From Candidatus Methylomirabilota bacterium (GTDB lineage Bacteria > Methylomirabilota > Methylomirabilia > Methylomirabilales > Methylomirabilaceae), in assembly GCA_003104975.1 (NCBI GenBank), contig PQAM01000019.1, positions 124,889 to 188,888 of the forward strand: 64,000 nucleotides of DNA. Direction: 5' to 3'. Below are positions 34,348-43,964 of this stretch, in pieces (the stretch's first letter is position 1; each line of letters opens with the position of its first letter). Below the pieces are notes generated by a model. That model saw nothing but the letters and a program-made list of their open reading frames with translations. It was not told the DNA's origin and made no database searches. The position numbers and the translations under genes were made by a program.

Positions 34348-36966
34348 ATGGCAGGCAGATCGCTGTATCTCATCGACGGGAGTTCCTACCTGTTTCGGGC
34401 CTACCACGCGCTTCCGCCCCTCAGCAGCAGCGAGGGGGTTCCGACCGGCGCCGTCTACGGCTTCACCAATATGCTGATCAAGATCATCCGGGACGAGCGG
34501 CCGGATGCGGTCGTCGTCGTCTTCGATTCCGCCGGGCCGACCGAGCGACACCAGCACTACGCCGACTATAAGGCCAATCGCGGAGCGATGCCCGACGATC
34601 TGAGCCGCCAGCTTCCGTATATCCACCGAGTCGTGGAGGCGATGGGCATCCCGCTCCTGACGCAACCGGGACAGGAGGCGGACGATCTGATCGGCTCGCT
34701 CGCACAACGGGCGGCGGCGCGGGGTGACCGTGTCACCATTGCAACGGGCGATAAGGACATGCTCCAGCTCGTTGGGCCCGGGATCCGCGTCTACGACGCC
34801 ATGAAGGCTACAGCGTACGACGAATCGGCGGTCCTGAAGCGCTTCGGCGTCCCCCCCGGTCAGGTCGTGGAGGTGATGGGGCTGATGGGCGACGCGATCG
34901 ACAATATCCCCGGCGTGCGCGGAATCGGGGAGAAGACCGCCAGGAGTCTCATCCAACAGTTTGGAAGCATCGAAGCGGCAATCGCGCACCTGCCTGAGGT
35001 CAAGCCCGTAAGGGCTCGAGAGGCCCTGAGAAGCGGGATTGAGCAGGCCAGACTCAGCCGTGAGTTGGCCCGCATCAGGACCGATCTCCAGGCTGAATTG
35101 GATCTCGCACAGCTCACGCCGCCGTCGCCGGACCGGCACGCGTTGCACGCCCTCTTTCGAGAGCTGGGATTTGCGGGGCTCCAACGGGCATTTGCCCCTA
35201 TGTCGTCGAACAGCGCGCTCCGCGTCGTGATTCTTGATCGTGGGGCAGAGGCCGATGCGTGCGCGCGTGCCCTTCTGGCCTCCGCCAGTGTGGCTATTGC
35301 GGTCGCGTCGGATAACGACGGGCAGACCGACAAATCACTCCATGGCCTGGTCTTCTGCAATGAACCTGATGTGGCGCTCTGCTTCTCTTCTCCGGCAATC
35401 GATGCAAATCTGGAGCGCCTCCGTCCGGTCTTGTCCGGTGAGACACCTGCGAAGATCGGTCACGATCTCAAGCGTGCGATGGTCGCCCTCGCACGAAAGG
35501 AGATCGGCCTGAAGGGATTGACCTTCGATACCATGGTGGCCTCCTATCTCCTGAATCCGAACCGATCGGATCATTCCCTTTCGACCGTGGCGCTGGAGCA
35601 GTTGGGCATCGCCGTCGCTGCCGATTCCGGGATTGAGAAGGGAGGGGATAGGCGTGAGCAGGTTATGAACCGGGCAGCCGAGGAGGCGCATCTGGCGTGG
35701 CAGCTCCAAGAGGTGTTGCGGCTGAGGCTGGAGCGGTCCGGACTGCTGCCGCTGTTCGCCGGCATCGAGATGCCATTGATCGAGGTATTGGCCTCGATGG
35801 AGGGGATCGGATTCAGGGTAGATGTCGACCAGCTCGAGGAGTTGAGGAAGGAACTGGAGGGTGAGCTGAGTCGCATCGAGTCGCGCATCTTCGCCCTGGC
35901 GGGTGAGCGTTTCAACATCAACTCACCCAAGCAGTTAGCCGAGGTGTTGTTTCAGCGACTGAAGCTTGCGCCGCTGAAACGGACGAAGACCGGCTATTCC
36001 ACCAATATGGAGGTACTCCAGCGGTTGGCTGCCACCCATGAGCTGCCCGCAGAGGTCCTGAATTATCGGAGCCTCGCGAAACTCAAATCGACCTATGTGG
36101 ATGTGCTGCTTCGGCTTGCCGATCGCGCGAGCGGGCGTATTCATACCTCGTTCAATCAGACAGTCGCGGCGACAGGCCGCCTGAGTTCCAGTGAGCCGAA
36201 CCTTCAGAATATCCCCGTTCGGACCGAGTTGGGGCGACGGATTCGCCAGGCGTTCGTGGCTGCGGCAGGACATCGCCTGCTGTCGGCCGACTATTCTCAG
36301 ATCGAGCTGCGGATCCTGGCGCACCTCTCGCAGGATTGCGCGTTGATTGCCGCTTTCACGGCGGGTGCCGATGTGCACCGCAGTACAGCGGCGGAGATCT
36401 TCGGGGTAGAGCCCGAGGCGGTGACGGCAGAGATGCGGCGACGGGCCAAGGTCATCAACTTCGGTATCGTCTACGGGATGAGTCCCTTCGGCCTGGCGTC
36501 GGAACTCGATATGTCGCAGGAGGAGGCCGCTCTCTACATTAACCGATATTTTCAGATCTATCACGGGGTCAAGTCGTATATCGACCGGACGGTGCGCGAG
36601 GCGACGGAGCGAGGCTTCGTGAACACGCTGTGGGGGCGTCGCCGGGCCATTCCAGAGCTTAAGAGCGCCGATCAGACGGTTCGGCAACTCGGAGAGCGGC
36701 TGGCGATCAATACCCCGATACAGGGATCGGCGGCCGACCTGATCAAGGTCGCCATGATCGCTATCTTCAGGCGCCTGCAATCGGAGCGGTTGGGCGCGAG
36801 AATGATTTTACAGATCCACGACGAGCTGCTGTTTGAGGTGCCAGACGCCGAGTTGGATCTCATCACTCGTATTGCCACCGAGGAGATGGAGGGGGCGGCG
36901 ACGCTCTGCGTCCCGCTGCAGGTGGACCTCGGAATCGGCGTGAACTGGGCTGAGGCTCATGCCTAG
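34348..36966 (+). CDS. polA: DNA polymerase I
   Basis: PolA fills gaps and removes RNA primers. The 872-residue product has the N-terminal 5' nuclease (LIDGSSYLFRAYHAL, GDKDMLQLV), a central exonuclease-like domain, and the family A polymerase (SSSEPNLQNIPVRTELGR, DYSQIELRILAHLSQD, YGMSPFGLA, QIHDELLFEV). The central domain lacks the DxE metal-binding motif (the corresponding region reads VAIAVASDNDG), so proofreading is probably lost. The end overlaps coaE by eight bases. Confidence 0.96.
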   Translation: MAGRSLYLIDGSSYLFRAYHALPPLSSSEGVPTGAVYGFTNMLIKIIRDERPDAVVVVFDSAGPTERHQHYADYKANRGAMPDDLSRQLPYIHRVVEAMGIPLLTQPGQEADDLIGSLAQRAAARGDRVTIATGDKDMLQLVGPGIRVYDAMKATAYDESAVLKRFGVPPGQVVEVMGLMGDAIDNIPGVRGIGEKTARSLIQQFGSIEAAIAHLPEVKPVRAREALRSGIEQARLSRELARIRTDLQAELDLAQLTPPSPDRHALHALFRELGFAGLQRAFAPMSSNSALRVVILDRGAEADACARALLASASVAIAVASDNDGQTDKSLHGLVFCNEPDVALCFSSPAIDANLERLRPVLSGETPAKIGHDLKRAMVALARKEIGLKGLTFDTMVASYLLNPNRSDHSLSTVALEQLGIAVAADSGIEKGGDRREQVMNRAAEEAHLAWQLQEVLRLRLERSGLLPLFAGIEMPLIEVLASMEGIGFRVDVDQLEELRKELEGELSRIESRIFALAGERFNINSPKQLAEVLFQRLKLAPLKRTKTGYSTNMEVLQRLAATHELPAEVLNYRSLAKLKSTYVDVLLRLADRASGRIHTSFNQTVAATGRLSSSEPNLQNIPVRTELGRRIRQAFVAAAGHRLLSADYSQIELRILAHLSQDCALIAAFTAGADVHRSTAAEIFGVEPEAVTAEMRRRAKVINFGIVYGMSPFGLASELDMSQEEAALYINRYFQIYHGVKSYIDRTVREATERGFVNTLWGRRRAIPELKSADQTVRQLGERLAINTPIQGSAADLIKVAMIAIFRRLQSERLGARMILQIHDELLFEVPDAELDLITRIATEEMEGAATLCVPLQVDLGIGVNWAEAHA

Positions 36967-37591
36967 CGGGCAGGACGGTCGGCGGATGATCGTGATCGGT
37001 CTGACAGGGGGCATCGGTTCGGGTAAGAGTACGGTCGCCGCGATGTTCAAGGAGTTGGGGGCGACAGTCATCGATGCGGATCAGGTGGCTCACGAACTGG
37101 TCGAGCCCGATCAGCCGCTGTTCGAGGCGGTCGCCGCGGCATTCGGCCGAGAAATCGTCGGAATGAGCGGAGGCCTCGATCGTCAGCGATTGGGCGCCAT
37201 CGTGTTTGCCGACGCCGACGCTCGCCGGCGATTGGAGGCGTTGCTGCACCCGGCTATCATCGTCGAGTGCGAACGTCGTATCCGGCAGGCAGCGGGGTCG
37301 GGGAGCGCGGTCTGCCTGGTCGATGCAGCACTACTGATTGAGAGCGGATGGCATACTCGCTGTGATGCGGTGATTCTTGTTGAGGCGAGCGAGGCGGTTC
37401 GGATCGAGCGCCTGGTTCGATTCAGGGGCCTCAGCCGGGATGACGCGATGCGGCGTATTCGGGCGCAGATGCCGCCACAGGAGAAGCGACGCTACGCCCA
37501 CTATGTCATCGAGAATGAGGGGTCGCTCGAAGAGATGGCGCGACGGGTGCGGGCGGTGTGGGACCAGTTGTCCGCGAAGGTCGCGCCGTGA
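36959..37591 (+). CDS. coaE: dephospho-CoA kinase
   Basis: CoaE phosphorylates dephospho-CoA, the last step of coenzyme A synthesis. The 210-residue product has the P-loop GLTGGIGSGKST, the DADQVAHELV motif and the lid RFRGLSRDDAMRRIRAQ. ATG 36959 overlaps the polA end; ATG 36986 would give a shorter form beginning MIVIGLTGG and is also plausible. Confidence 0.94.
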   Translation: MPSGQDGRRMIVIGLTGGIGSGKSTVAAMFKELGATVIDADQVAHELVEPDQPLFEAVAAAFGREIVGMSGGLDRQRLGAIVFADADARRRLEALLHPAIIVECERRIRQAAGSGSAVCLVDAALLIESGWHTRCDAVILVEASEAVRIERLVRFRGLSRDDAMRRIRAQMPPQEKRRYAHYVIENEGSLEEMARRVRAVWDQLSAKVAP

Positions 37592-37599
37592 AAAAAGGC

Positions 37600-37628
37600 T
37601 TGACAAAGGGTATGGGCTCTACTAAGTT
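37600..37628 (+). promoter_or_regulatory. promoter of rho
   Basis: TTGACA (37600-37605), 17 bases, TAAGTT (37623-37628). It begins nine bases after the coaE stop and about 300 bp before rho. Confidence 0.65.
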
Positions 37629-37926
37629 TAGATTGACAATCTCGCTGAGGTATCGACTTCTCCAGAGTGTCGTTTGTCGGTCGGTCCTGAATCATGATCA
37701 CAGGCGTGAGACCGACGCTGCCTAAGATCTAACTCATCTGGCTTTCCAAATCAGACCATTATTTCCCATGCGTCCGGCAGGGGCCTTGTTTCAGATGACC
37801 GGCTTCCGATATTGACAGGCGTCATGCTGCAGGCTGGTTCGAAGAACAGGCGAGCAATGGGTGACATTCGCGAAGTAGAGTCATCGTCAACAGTCGTATC
37901 GACTTACGGAAGAGGAGTTTGCGTAG
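37629..37926 (+). other. long untranslated leader of rho
   Basis: About 300 bases separate the predicted promoter from the rho start and contain no credible gene. A possible stem (gtcggtc / gaccgac) flanks about 28 bases near 37677-37718. A long leader fits autogenous control of rho by Rho-dependent attenuation, as known in E. coli, but no sequence here proves this. GAGGAG near 37910 serves as ribosome binding site. Confidence 0.45.
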
Positions 37927-39261
37927 ATGGCCCCACCAGTATCTGAATCGACCAGGCGGTCCGGTGCGTCAGAGGCGAAGGAGACGGCGACGGCGCTCCC
38001 CAGGGGTGGTTCGATGAATATCGTCGAGTTGAAGGAGAAGACCATCTCTGAGTTGAGCACCATTGCCCGGACGCTCAACGTTGTGGGCGCGAGCGGCCTC
38101 CGTAAACAAGAGCTCATCTTCAAGATCCTCGAGGCGCAAACCGAGAAGAGCGGACTGATCTTCGCGGAGGGGGTGCTCGAGGTGTTGCCGGATGGGTTTG
38201 GCTTCCTGCGAGCACCGGACTATAACTACCTGCCGGGGCCGGACGACATTTACGTCTCGCCGTCGCAGATTCGGCGCTTCGACCTCAGGACCGGCGACAC
38301 CGTATCGGGACAGGTCAGACCTCCCAAGGAGGGTGAGCGCTATTTCGCCCTCCTCAAGGTTGAGGCGGTCAACTTCGAAAATCCGGAGTTGATCAAGGAC
38401 AAGATCCTCTTCGATAACCTGACCCCTCTCTTCCCGAATCAACGGATCCGGCTGGAGACGACACAGGATGAGCTGAATATGCGGGTGATGGACCTCCTGA
38501 CCCCGATCGGCAAGGGGCAGCGCGGGCTGATCGTCGCCCCGCCGCGGACCGGGAAGACGATCCTTCTGCAAAAGATCGCCAACAGCATTACCAAGAATCA
38601 TCCCGAGGTGATCCTGATCGTTCTGCTGATCGATGAGCGACCCGAGGAGGTGACCGACTTCCAGCGGTCCGTGAAGGCAGAGGTGGTCAGTTCCACCTTT
38701 GACGAGCCGGCGACGCGCCACGTCCAGGTGGCCGAGATGGTGATCGAGAAGGCCAAACGGCTGGTGGAACATAAGCGCGACGTCGTGATCCTGCTGGATT
38801 CCATTACACGATTGGGACGGGCCTACAATACCATCGTTCCGCCGAGCGGCAAGGTACTCTCCGGCGGCGTGGACAGCAATGCGCTCCAGCGCCCCAAGCG
38901 GTTTTTCGGGGCGGCACGGAACATCGAAGAGGGTGGGAGTTTAACGATCATGGCTACAGCCCTGATCGACACCGGCAGCCGGATGGACGACGTCATCTTC
39001 GAGGAGTTCAAGGGGACCGGCAACTGCGAGTTGGTCCTGGATCGACGGTTGGTGGACAAACGGGTCTTCCCCGCCATCGACATCTTCAGGTCGGGTACGC
39101 GGAAGGAGGAGCTGCTACTCACCCAGGAGGAGCTCAACCGGATGTGGATTCTGCGCAAGGTCCTCCAAACGATGGGCGTAGTCGAGGCGATGGAACTGTT
39201 GCTCGAAAAGTTGAGGCAAGCCAGATCGAACGAGGATTTCCTGAGGGCGATGAATTCGTAG
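37927..39261 (+). CDS. rho: transcription termination factor Rho
   Basis: Rho is the hexameric RNA helicase that ends transcription of untranslated RNA. The Rho N-terminal domain ([21 protein letters not shown]), the cold-shock-like RNA-binding domain ([15 protein letters not shown]), the P-loop APPRTGKT (204-211), the Q-loop and the R-loop region are intact. About 29 Ser/Ala/Glu-rich residues precede the conserved domain if ATG 37927 is used; ATG 38014 is the alternative core start. Confidence 0.97.
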   Translation: MAPPVSESTRRSGASEAKETATALPRGGSMNIVELKEKTISELSTIARTLNVVGASGLRKQELIFKILEAQTEKSGLIFAEGVLEVLPDGFGFLRAPDYNYLPGPDDIYVSPSQIRRFDLRTGDTVSGQVRPPKEGERYFALLKVEAVNFENPELIKDKILFDNLTPLFPNQRIRLETTQDELNMRVMDLLTPIGKGQRGLIVAPPRTGKTILLQKIANSITKNHPEVILIVLLIDERPEEVTDFQRSVKAEVVSSTFDEPATRHVQVAEMVIEKAKRLVEHKRDVVILLDSITRLGRAYNTIVPPSGKVLSGGVDSNALQRPKRFFGAARNIEEGGSLTIMATALIDTGSRMDDVIFEEFKGTGNCELVLDRRLVDKRVFPAIDIFRSGTRKEELLLTQEELNRMWILRKVLQTMGVVEAMELLLEKLRQARSNEDFLRAMNS

Positions 39262-39290
39262 TGTTCAAGCCCCTCGCCGACGCAATCTGT

Positions 39291-39321
39291 CAGCCCGTCT
39301 CCTCGACGGGCTGAATTTTTT
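39291..39321 (+). terminator. intrinsic terminator after rho
   Basis: CAGCCCGTC / GACGGGCTG, a nine-base-pair stem with a five-base loop, is followed by AATTTTTT. It lies 30 bp after the rho stop. Confidence 0.9.
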
Positions 39322-39408
39322 GTTGAACGACGGCCGGTCTGCCTTCAGTCGTGAGCATGACTCACGACCTCAGCGTCGTGCTCATCGGTGACAACGTACC
39401 CCCGAAAC

Positions 39409-39509
39409 CGTCATTGCGAGCGACTGAAAGGAGCGTGGCAATCTCCCCGTTCTTAGCCGTGCGAGAAACGGTTGGATTGCTTCGGTCGCTGCGCTCTCTC
39501 GCAATGACG
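39409..39509. repeat. 101-bp inverted-repeat element (cgtcattgcgag type)
   Basis: The ends CGTCATTGCGAG and CTCGCAATGACG are perfect 12-base inverted repeats; inner sequences (gcgtggcaatct, ggattgctt) are also partly symmetrical. The same type of dispersed element is known from many bacterial genomes. It fills the space between the rho terminator and the rpmE promoter; the rest of 39322-39624 has no gene. Confidence 0.75.
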
Positions 39510-39543
39510 TAAGCGGAGATGTTGGAATCATTGACTATTTTTA

Positions 39544-39573
39544 TTGAGCGGACTGAGCATTTGGGCCTATAAT
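39544..39573 (+). promoter_or_regulatory. promoter of rpmE-prfA-prmC-murA-his
   Basis: TTGAGC (39544-39549), 18 bases and a perfect TATAAT (39568-39573), 51 bp before rpmE. It is the only good promoter seen ahead of this long gene run. Confidence 0.6.
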
Positions 39574-39624
39574 CAAGCACATTTAACTTACTGAAAAATT
39601 GGCTGTTTTCAGGGAGGGACGATC

Positions 39625-39903
39625 ATGAAGTCAGATATTCACCCCAACTATCAAGTTACGACCATCACCTGTGCGTGCGGTGAGGTCATTCACACCCGGT
39701 CGACCGTGCCTTCGCTTCGGGTCGAGATCTGCTCTAAGTGCCACCCGCTCTTTACCGGTCGCCAGAAGCTGATCGATACCGAGGGGCGGGTCGATCGGTT
39801 CCGGAGGAAGTATGCCAGAAAGCCGAAGGCGGCCAAGGCGGCGGATGAGACCGCCTCTGCGGAACAGGCGGTAGCGGCGCCTGAGGAGGCAGTGGCATCC
39901 TGA
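39625..39903 (+). CDS. rpmE: 50S ribosomal protein L31
   Basis: This is a 92-residue ribosomal protein of the zinc-binding (C+) form: CACG and [13 protein letters not shown] supply the cysteines. A charged, Ala/Glu-rich tail extends the usual 66-75 residues. GGGAGGG precedes the ATG. It starts the run leading into prfA and the his genes. Confidence 0.95.
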   Translation: MKSDIHPNYQVTTITCACGEVIHTRSTVPSLRVEICSKCHPLFTGRQKLIDTEGRVDRFRRKYARKPKAAKAADETASAEQAVAAPEEAVAS

Positions 39904-39930
39904 TCGCGAGAGGACGTGTAGGGGACAGTG

Positions 39931-41013
39931 ATGTCGATGTTGCAGTTGCGTGACCGCCTGGATACCATCGAGCAGCGATCTGCCGAAATCCTGCTGCAGA
40001 TGAGCGATCCGGCCATCATTACCGATCAGGTCCGTTTCCAGCGACTGGCCAAGGCATATGCCGAGCTGGAGCCGGTGGTCGAGGCATACCAGCGGTATCG
40101 TAAGCTCTTACGGGATGTCGAGGAGGCGCAGACGCTTCTGCGTGATGGAACCGAGACCGACGTACGCGAGTTGGCAGAGGCTGAGCTTGAGGAACTTGCC
40201 GTCAAGCGGACGAAGCTTGAGGAGGAGTTGACGCTCCTGCTGTTGCCGCGTGACCCGGCCGACGAGAAAAATATCATCGTGGAGGTCCGGGCCGGGGCCG
40301 GCGGTGATGAGGCCGGGCTGTTTGCGGCCGAGTTGGTCCGGATGTACAGTCGATACGCCGAACTGCAAGGCTGGCGGGTCGAGATGCTCTCTTCCAATCA
40401 GACGGGGGTCGGCGGTATGAAGGAGGCGATCCTGAGCATCGAAGGACGCGGGGCCTATAGCCGCCTGAAATTTGAGAGCGGCGTCCACCGGGTGCAGCGT
40501 GTTCCCGTCACCGAGTCCAGCGGTCGGATTCATACCTCGACCGTGACCGTTGCCGTGCTCCCGGAGGCGGAGGATGTCGAGGTTCAGATCGACCCGAAGG
40601 ACCTTCGCATCGACGTCTTTCGTTCGACAGGCCCTGGGGGGCAGTCGGTCAACACGACCGATTCGGCGGTACGCATCACTCACCTGCCGACCGGGATGGT
40701 GGTGTCCTGTCAGGATGAGAAGTCGCAGCATAAGAATCGGGCGAAGGCCATGAAGGTGCTGCGGGCCCGCCTGCTTGAGGCCGCTACGGCGCAGCAAGCG
40801 GCGGAGATTTCACAGGCGCGCCGTCAGCAGGTTGGGACAGGCGACCGGAGCGAACGGATACGCACCTACAACTTCCCGCAGGGTCGGGTCACCGATCACC
40901 GCATCGGACTCACACTTCACAGCCTGCCTCGGATCCTGGAGGGGGAGTTGGAGGAGTTGATCGGCGCGCTGGCGGCCAGCGATCAGGCCGAGCGGTTAAA
41001 GGCCTTGGTGTAA
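39931..41013 (+). CDS. prfA: peptide chain release factor 1
   Basis: RF1 recognises UAA and UAG stop codons. The 360-residue product carries the PVT stop-codon motif ([15 protein letters not shown]) and the catalytic GGQ at residues 236-238 in [13 protein letters not shown] 39931 is preferred to GTG 39928, with AGGGGAC just upstream. prmC, which methylates this GGQ glutamine, starts one base after the stop. Confidence 0.97.
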   Translation: MSMLQLRDRLDTIEQRSAEILLQMSDPAIITDQVRFQRLAKAYAELEPVVEAYQRYRKLLRDVEEAQTLLRDGTETDVRELAEAELEELAVKRTKLEEELTLLLLPRDPADEKNIIVEVRAGAGGDEAGLFAAELVRMYSRYAELQGWRVEMLSSNQTGVGGMKEAILSIEGRGAYSRLKFESGVHRVQRVPVTESSGRIHTSTVTVAVLPEAEDVEVQIDPKDLRIDVFRSTGPGGQSVNTTDSAVRITHLPTGMVVSCQDEKSQHKNRAKAMKVLRARLLEAATAQQAAEISQARRQQVGTGDRSERIRTYNFPQGRVTDHRIGLTLHSLPRILEGELEELIGALAASDQAERLKALV

Positions 41014-41014
41014 G

Positions 41015-41968
41015 ATGGGCTCCGCGGGACTCGTCACGCTGCCTGCCGGAGCGGCGGGGACCGAGTATTCGTATCGCCGCGTCGTAGAGCGCCTGGCAGG
41101 AAGCGGCGTGCAGAGCGCGCTGCTGGACGCGGCCTGTCTGATGGAGGTCGCATCGGGCATACCGCGATGGTGGTTTATCCTGGACCCGGACCGACCGATC
41201 GCCGCGGACAGGTCAGACCTCCTGGAATCGATGGTATCGCGGCGCGAGGCCAGAGAGCCGATGGCCTACATCCTCGGTGTCAAGGAGTTCTGGTCCCTTT
41301 CCTTCACGGTAAGTCCGGATGTCCTGATACCCAGGCCGGATACCGAGATACTGATCGAGACGGCCCTGGACAAAATCGGCGGCAGGCGACTAGATCCGGA
41401 GAGCCCAACACCCAACACCCAACACCCAACACCCGTCATCGTGGACCTCGGTACCGGTTCGGGTGCTATTGCCCTGGCGCTGGCGGTAGAACTGCCCCAC
41501 GCACTCATCTATGCAATCGATCGTTCGCCGGGCGCCTGCCGGATCGCCAGGCGGAATATTACGGCACTGGGGTTGGCGAGCAGGGTTCGCTGTATCCAGG
41601 GCGATCTCCTGGAGCCGATTCGAACGGTCAATGCCGGTGGAGGGTGCGATCTGATCGTATCAAATCCTCCATATGTTCCCTCTGGAGAGTGCGGCACCTT
41701 ATCGCCGGAGATCACCATCTACGAGCCTGTCGAGGCCATAGACGGCGGTCCGGACGGCCTGTACTATTACCGACGAATCATCGAAGCGGCCCCTACCTAT
41801 CTTCGGGAGGGCGGGTGGCTGGTCCTCGAGGTCGGCGACGGCCAGGCGCCGGCCGTGACGGCCCTGATCCGAGACAGTGCTGGCTTCGGATCGGTAGAGA
41901 CGCGACCGGACGTTGCCGGTTGTGACCGGGTTGTGTGTGCGCAACGATACGAGATGGCGTATGGATAA
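41015..41968 (+). CDS. prmC: release factor glutamine methyltransferase
   Basis: PrmC (HemK) methylates the GGQ glutamine of release factors. The 317-residue product has an N-terminal helical domain, the SAM-binding [15 protein letters not shown] and the catalytic NPPY motif (SNPPYVPSG). Between the two domains, at residues about 130-141, an insert [10 protein letters not shown] is encoded by four ACCCAAC heptamers. The reading frame is kept. It overlaps murA by eight bases. Confidence 0.95.
   Translation: MGSAGLVTLPAGAAGTEYSYRRVVERLAGSGVQSALLDAACLMEVASGIPRWWFILDPDRPIAADRSDLLESMVSRREAREPMAYILGVKEFWSLSFTVSPDVLIPRPDTEILIETALDKIGGRRLDPESPTPNTQHPTPVIVDLGTGSGAIALALAVELPHALIYAIDRSPGACRIARRNITALGLASRVRCIQGDLLEPIRTVNAGGGCDLIVSNPPYVPSGECGTLSPEITIYEPVEAIDGGPDGLYYYRRIIEAAPTYLREGGWLVLEVGDGQAPAVTALIRDSAGFGSVETRPDVAGCDRVVCAQRYEMAYG
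41404..41434. repeat. ACCCAAC heptamer repeat inside prmC
   Basis: Four tandem cccaaca units (cccaacacccaacaccc..) lie in frame just before the SAM-binding motif. They are the reverse complement of the GGGTGTT units upstream of ddl and mraY. Confidence 0.85.
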
Positions 41969-43217
41969 ACTGATCATCAGGGGTGGGGTCCCGTTGAGGG
42001 GACAGGTGACGGCCGGCGGCGCAAAGAACGCGGCCCTGCCTGCGATGGCGGCCTCCTTGCTCACCGGTGAATCGATCCGGCTTTATCGTATTCCGCAACT
42101 GGGCGATGTGAAGACGACCATCGGCCTGCTCAACCATTTAGGGGTCAAGGCTGAACGGACTGATGGGGCAACCCTCGCCCTGCGTGCCGACGGGATCGAT
42201 CAATGCGAGGCCCCCTATCAACTCGTCAGAACGATGCGGGCATCGGTGCTGGTGCTGGGCCCGCTGGTCGCCCGCTTCGGACACGCACGGGTCTCGTTGC
42301 CGGGCGGGTGCGCGATCGGGCCGAGGCCAATTAACCTGCATCTGGCGGCGCTTGAAAAGATGGGCGCAACGGTCAGCCTCGATGCCGGGTACGTCGAGGC
42401 AAAGGCGGCGCGTTTACGAGGCGCCAGGATCACGTTCGACGGCCAGACCGTCACCGGTACCGAGAATGTGATGATGGCCGCGACGCTGGCCGACGGGGTC
42501 ACGGTGCTGGAGAACGCGGCGTGCGAGCCTGAGGTGATCGACTTGGCTGCCTTGTTGAATCGTATGGGGGCCAGAATCGAAGGCGCCGGAACCCCCACCA
42601 TCAGTATTGAGGGTGTGTCCTGTCTACACGGGGCCGAACACGAAATCATCCCCGATAGGGTCGAGACGGGGACCTTTATAGTTGCGGCGGCGATCACCGG
42701 GGGCGATGTAACCATCAATCGCTGTCGACCGTGCCACCTGGAGGCTGTGACGGAAAAACTGCGAGAGGCCGGGGTCGTCTTGGAGGAAACCGACACCAGC
42801 GTTCGGGTCGTCGCCGATGGGCCGGTACGCGGTGTCAATATCAGGACCCATCCCTATCCGGGGTTTGCGACCGATATGCAGGCGCAATGTATGGCCCTTC
42901 TGTCGATTGCCCAAGGAAGCAGCGTCGTCACCGAGACGGTCTTTGAAAATCGGTTCATGCATGTAAATGAGCTGCTGAGGATGGGCGCAGATATTCAGGT
43001 GGTCGGCAACGTCGCCTTCGTGAACGGCGTTCCCAGGCTGACGGGCGCGCCGGTAATGGCGACCGACCTCCGTGCAAGCGCCTCGCTGGTTGTGGCTGGG
43101 CTGGCAGCCCACGGGTCCACAACCGTCTCGCGGGTGTATCATCTGGATCGGGGATATGAATCGATCGAACGGAAGCTCCGAGGTCTTGGCGCCGACATCG
43201 AGCGGGTGACGGAGTAA
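41961..43217 (+). CDS. murA: UDP-N-acetylglucosamine 1-carboxyvinyltransferase
   Basis: MurA makes the first committed peptidoglycan precursor by adding enolpyruvate to UDP-GlcNAc. The 418-residue product begins with [25 protein letters not shown]. It has the catalytic cysteine Cys117 in [11 protein letters not shown], the fosfomycin target in cysteine-type enzymes, and [11 protein letters not shown] 41961 overlaps the prmC stop. hisG follows after nine bases. Confidence 0.97.
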   Translation: MDKLIIRGGVPLRGQVTAGGAKNAALPAMAASLLTGESIRLYRIPQLGDVKTTIGLLNHLGVKAERTDGATLALRADGIDQCEAPYQLVRTMRASVLVLGPLVARFGHARVSLPGGCAIGPRPINLHLAALEKMGATVSLDAGYVEAKAARLRGARITFDGQTVTGTENVMMAATLADGVTVLENAACEPEVIDLAALLNRMGARIEGAGTPTISIEGVSCLHGAEHEIIPDRVETGTFIVAAAITGGDVTINRCRPCHLEAVTEKLREAGVVLEETDTSVRVVADGPVRGVNIRTHPYPGFATDMQAQCMALLSIAQGSSVVTETVFENRFMHVNELLRMGADIQVVGNVAFVNGVPRLTGAPVMATDLRASASLVVAGLAAHGSTTVSRVYHLDRGYESIERKLRGLGADIERVTE

Positions 43218-43226
43218 AGGAGAGTT

Positions 43227-43964
43227 TTGGGTTCTGAGCATCGAGTGTCGAGTTGGAACCCTGAACCCGAAACGCGAGACATGGCACGTGGAATCCAGCA
43301 CAACGATGTGATCGCCATCGCTCTACCCAAGGGTCGACTATTGGCCCCTGTCGCGGCCCTCTTTGAGGGGATGGGCATCACCTGTCTCCGGGAATTCGCC
43401 GACTCACGCCGTCTGATCTGCGAGGATACGGATCGGCAATTGCAGTTTCTGACGCTGAAACCTACTGATATCCCGACCTATGTGGAGCATGGCGCCGCCG
43501 ATATGGGTATCGTGGGAAAGGATCAGCTCCTTGAGCAACACCGGGATGTCTACGAGCCGTTGGATCTCCGGTTCGGCGCCTGTCGGCTTGTGGTCGCCGA
43601 ACCGGCCGAGCTCCGCAAGCAGGATGATCCGCATTCCTGGTCGCACCTCAGGCTGGCGACGAAATACCCTAATCTTGCGGAGGCCTACTTTACCCGTAAG
43701 GGGATACAGGCAGACATCATCAAATTACACGGGTCGCTTGAGCTCGCGCCCCTTGTGGGGCTGGCCGAGCGGATCGTCGATCTCGTCGAGACCGGGCAGA
43801 CCTTGAAGGAGAACGGTCTGGTCGAGGTTGAGGAGATCACGCGGTCGACGGCGCGGCTGATCGTCAATCGGGCCAGTCTGAAGACAAAGTACCGCAGGGT
43901 CCAGGAGCTGATCGAACAGATGCGGAAGCAGGTCGAGGCGCAGGCGACGAGGGTACGGCCATGA
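43227..43964 (+). CDS. hisG: ATP phosphoribosyltransferase catalytic subunit, short form
   Basis: HisG starts histidine synthesis by condensing ATP and PRPP. IAIALPKGRLLAPVAALFEG, then GAADMGIVGKDQL and ATKYPNLAEAYF are family motifs. The core is the short HisG type, which lacks the regulatory C-terminal domain and normally needs HisZ; no hisZ is in the window. The first 18 residues are encoded by GTCGAGT-type repeat DNA. The TTG 43227 start is chosen because AGGAG lies four bases before it; ATG 43281 (MARGIQHND) has no ribosome binding site but would match the usual N-terminus. Confidence 0.9.
   Translation: MGSEHRVSSWNPEPETRDMARGIQHNDVIAIALPKGRLLAPVAALFEGMGITCLREFADSRRLICEDTDRQLQFLTLKPTDIPTYVEHGAADMGIVGKDQLLEQHRDVYEPLDLRFGACRLVVAEPAELRKQDDPHSWSHLRLATKYPNLAEAYFTRKGIQADIIKLHGSLELAPLVGLAERIVDLVETGQTLKENGLVEVEEITRSTARLIVNRASLKTKYRRVQELIEQMRKQVEAQATRVRP
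43236..43255. repeat. GTCGAGT heptamer repeat before the hisG core
   Basis: gagcatcgagtgtcgagttg contains two heptamers, followed by ccctgaacccgaaac, similar in style to the sequence after the grpE heptamers. It separates the ribosome binding site from the conserved start of HisG. Confidence 0.55.

Noticed and set aside
41404..41434. Heptamer arrays as possible CRISPR repeats
   Set aside because: Units are seven bases, directly adjacent without spacers, and lie inside a gene; they are simple tandem repeats.
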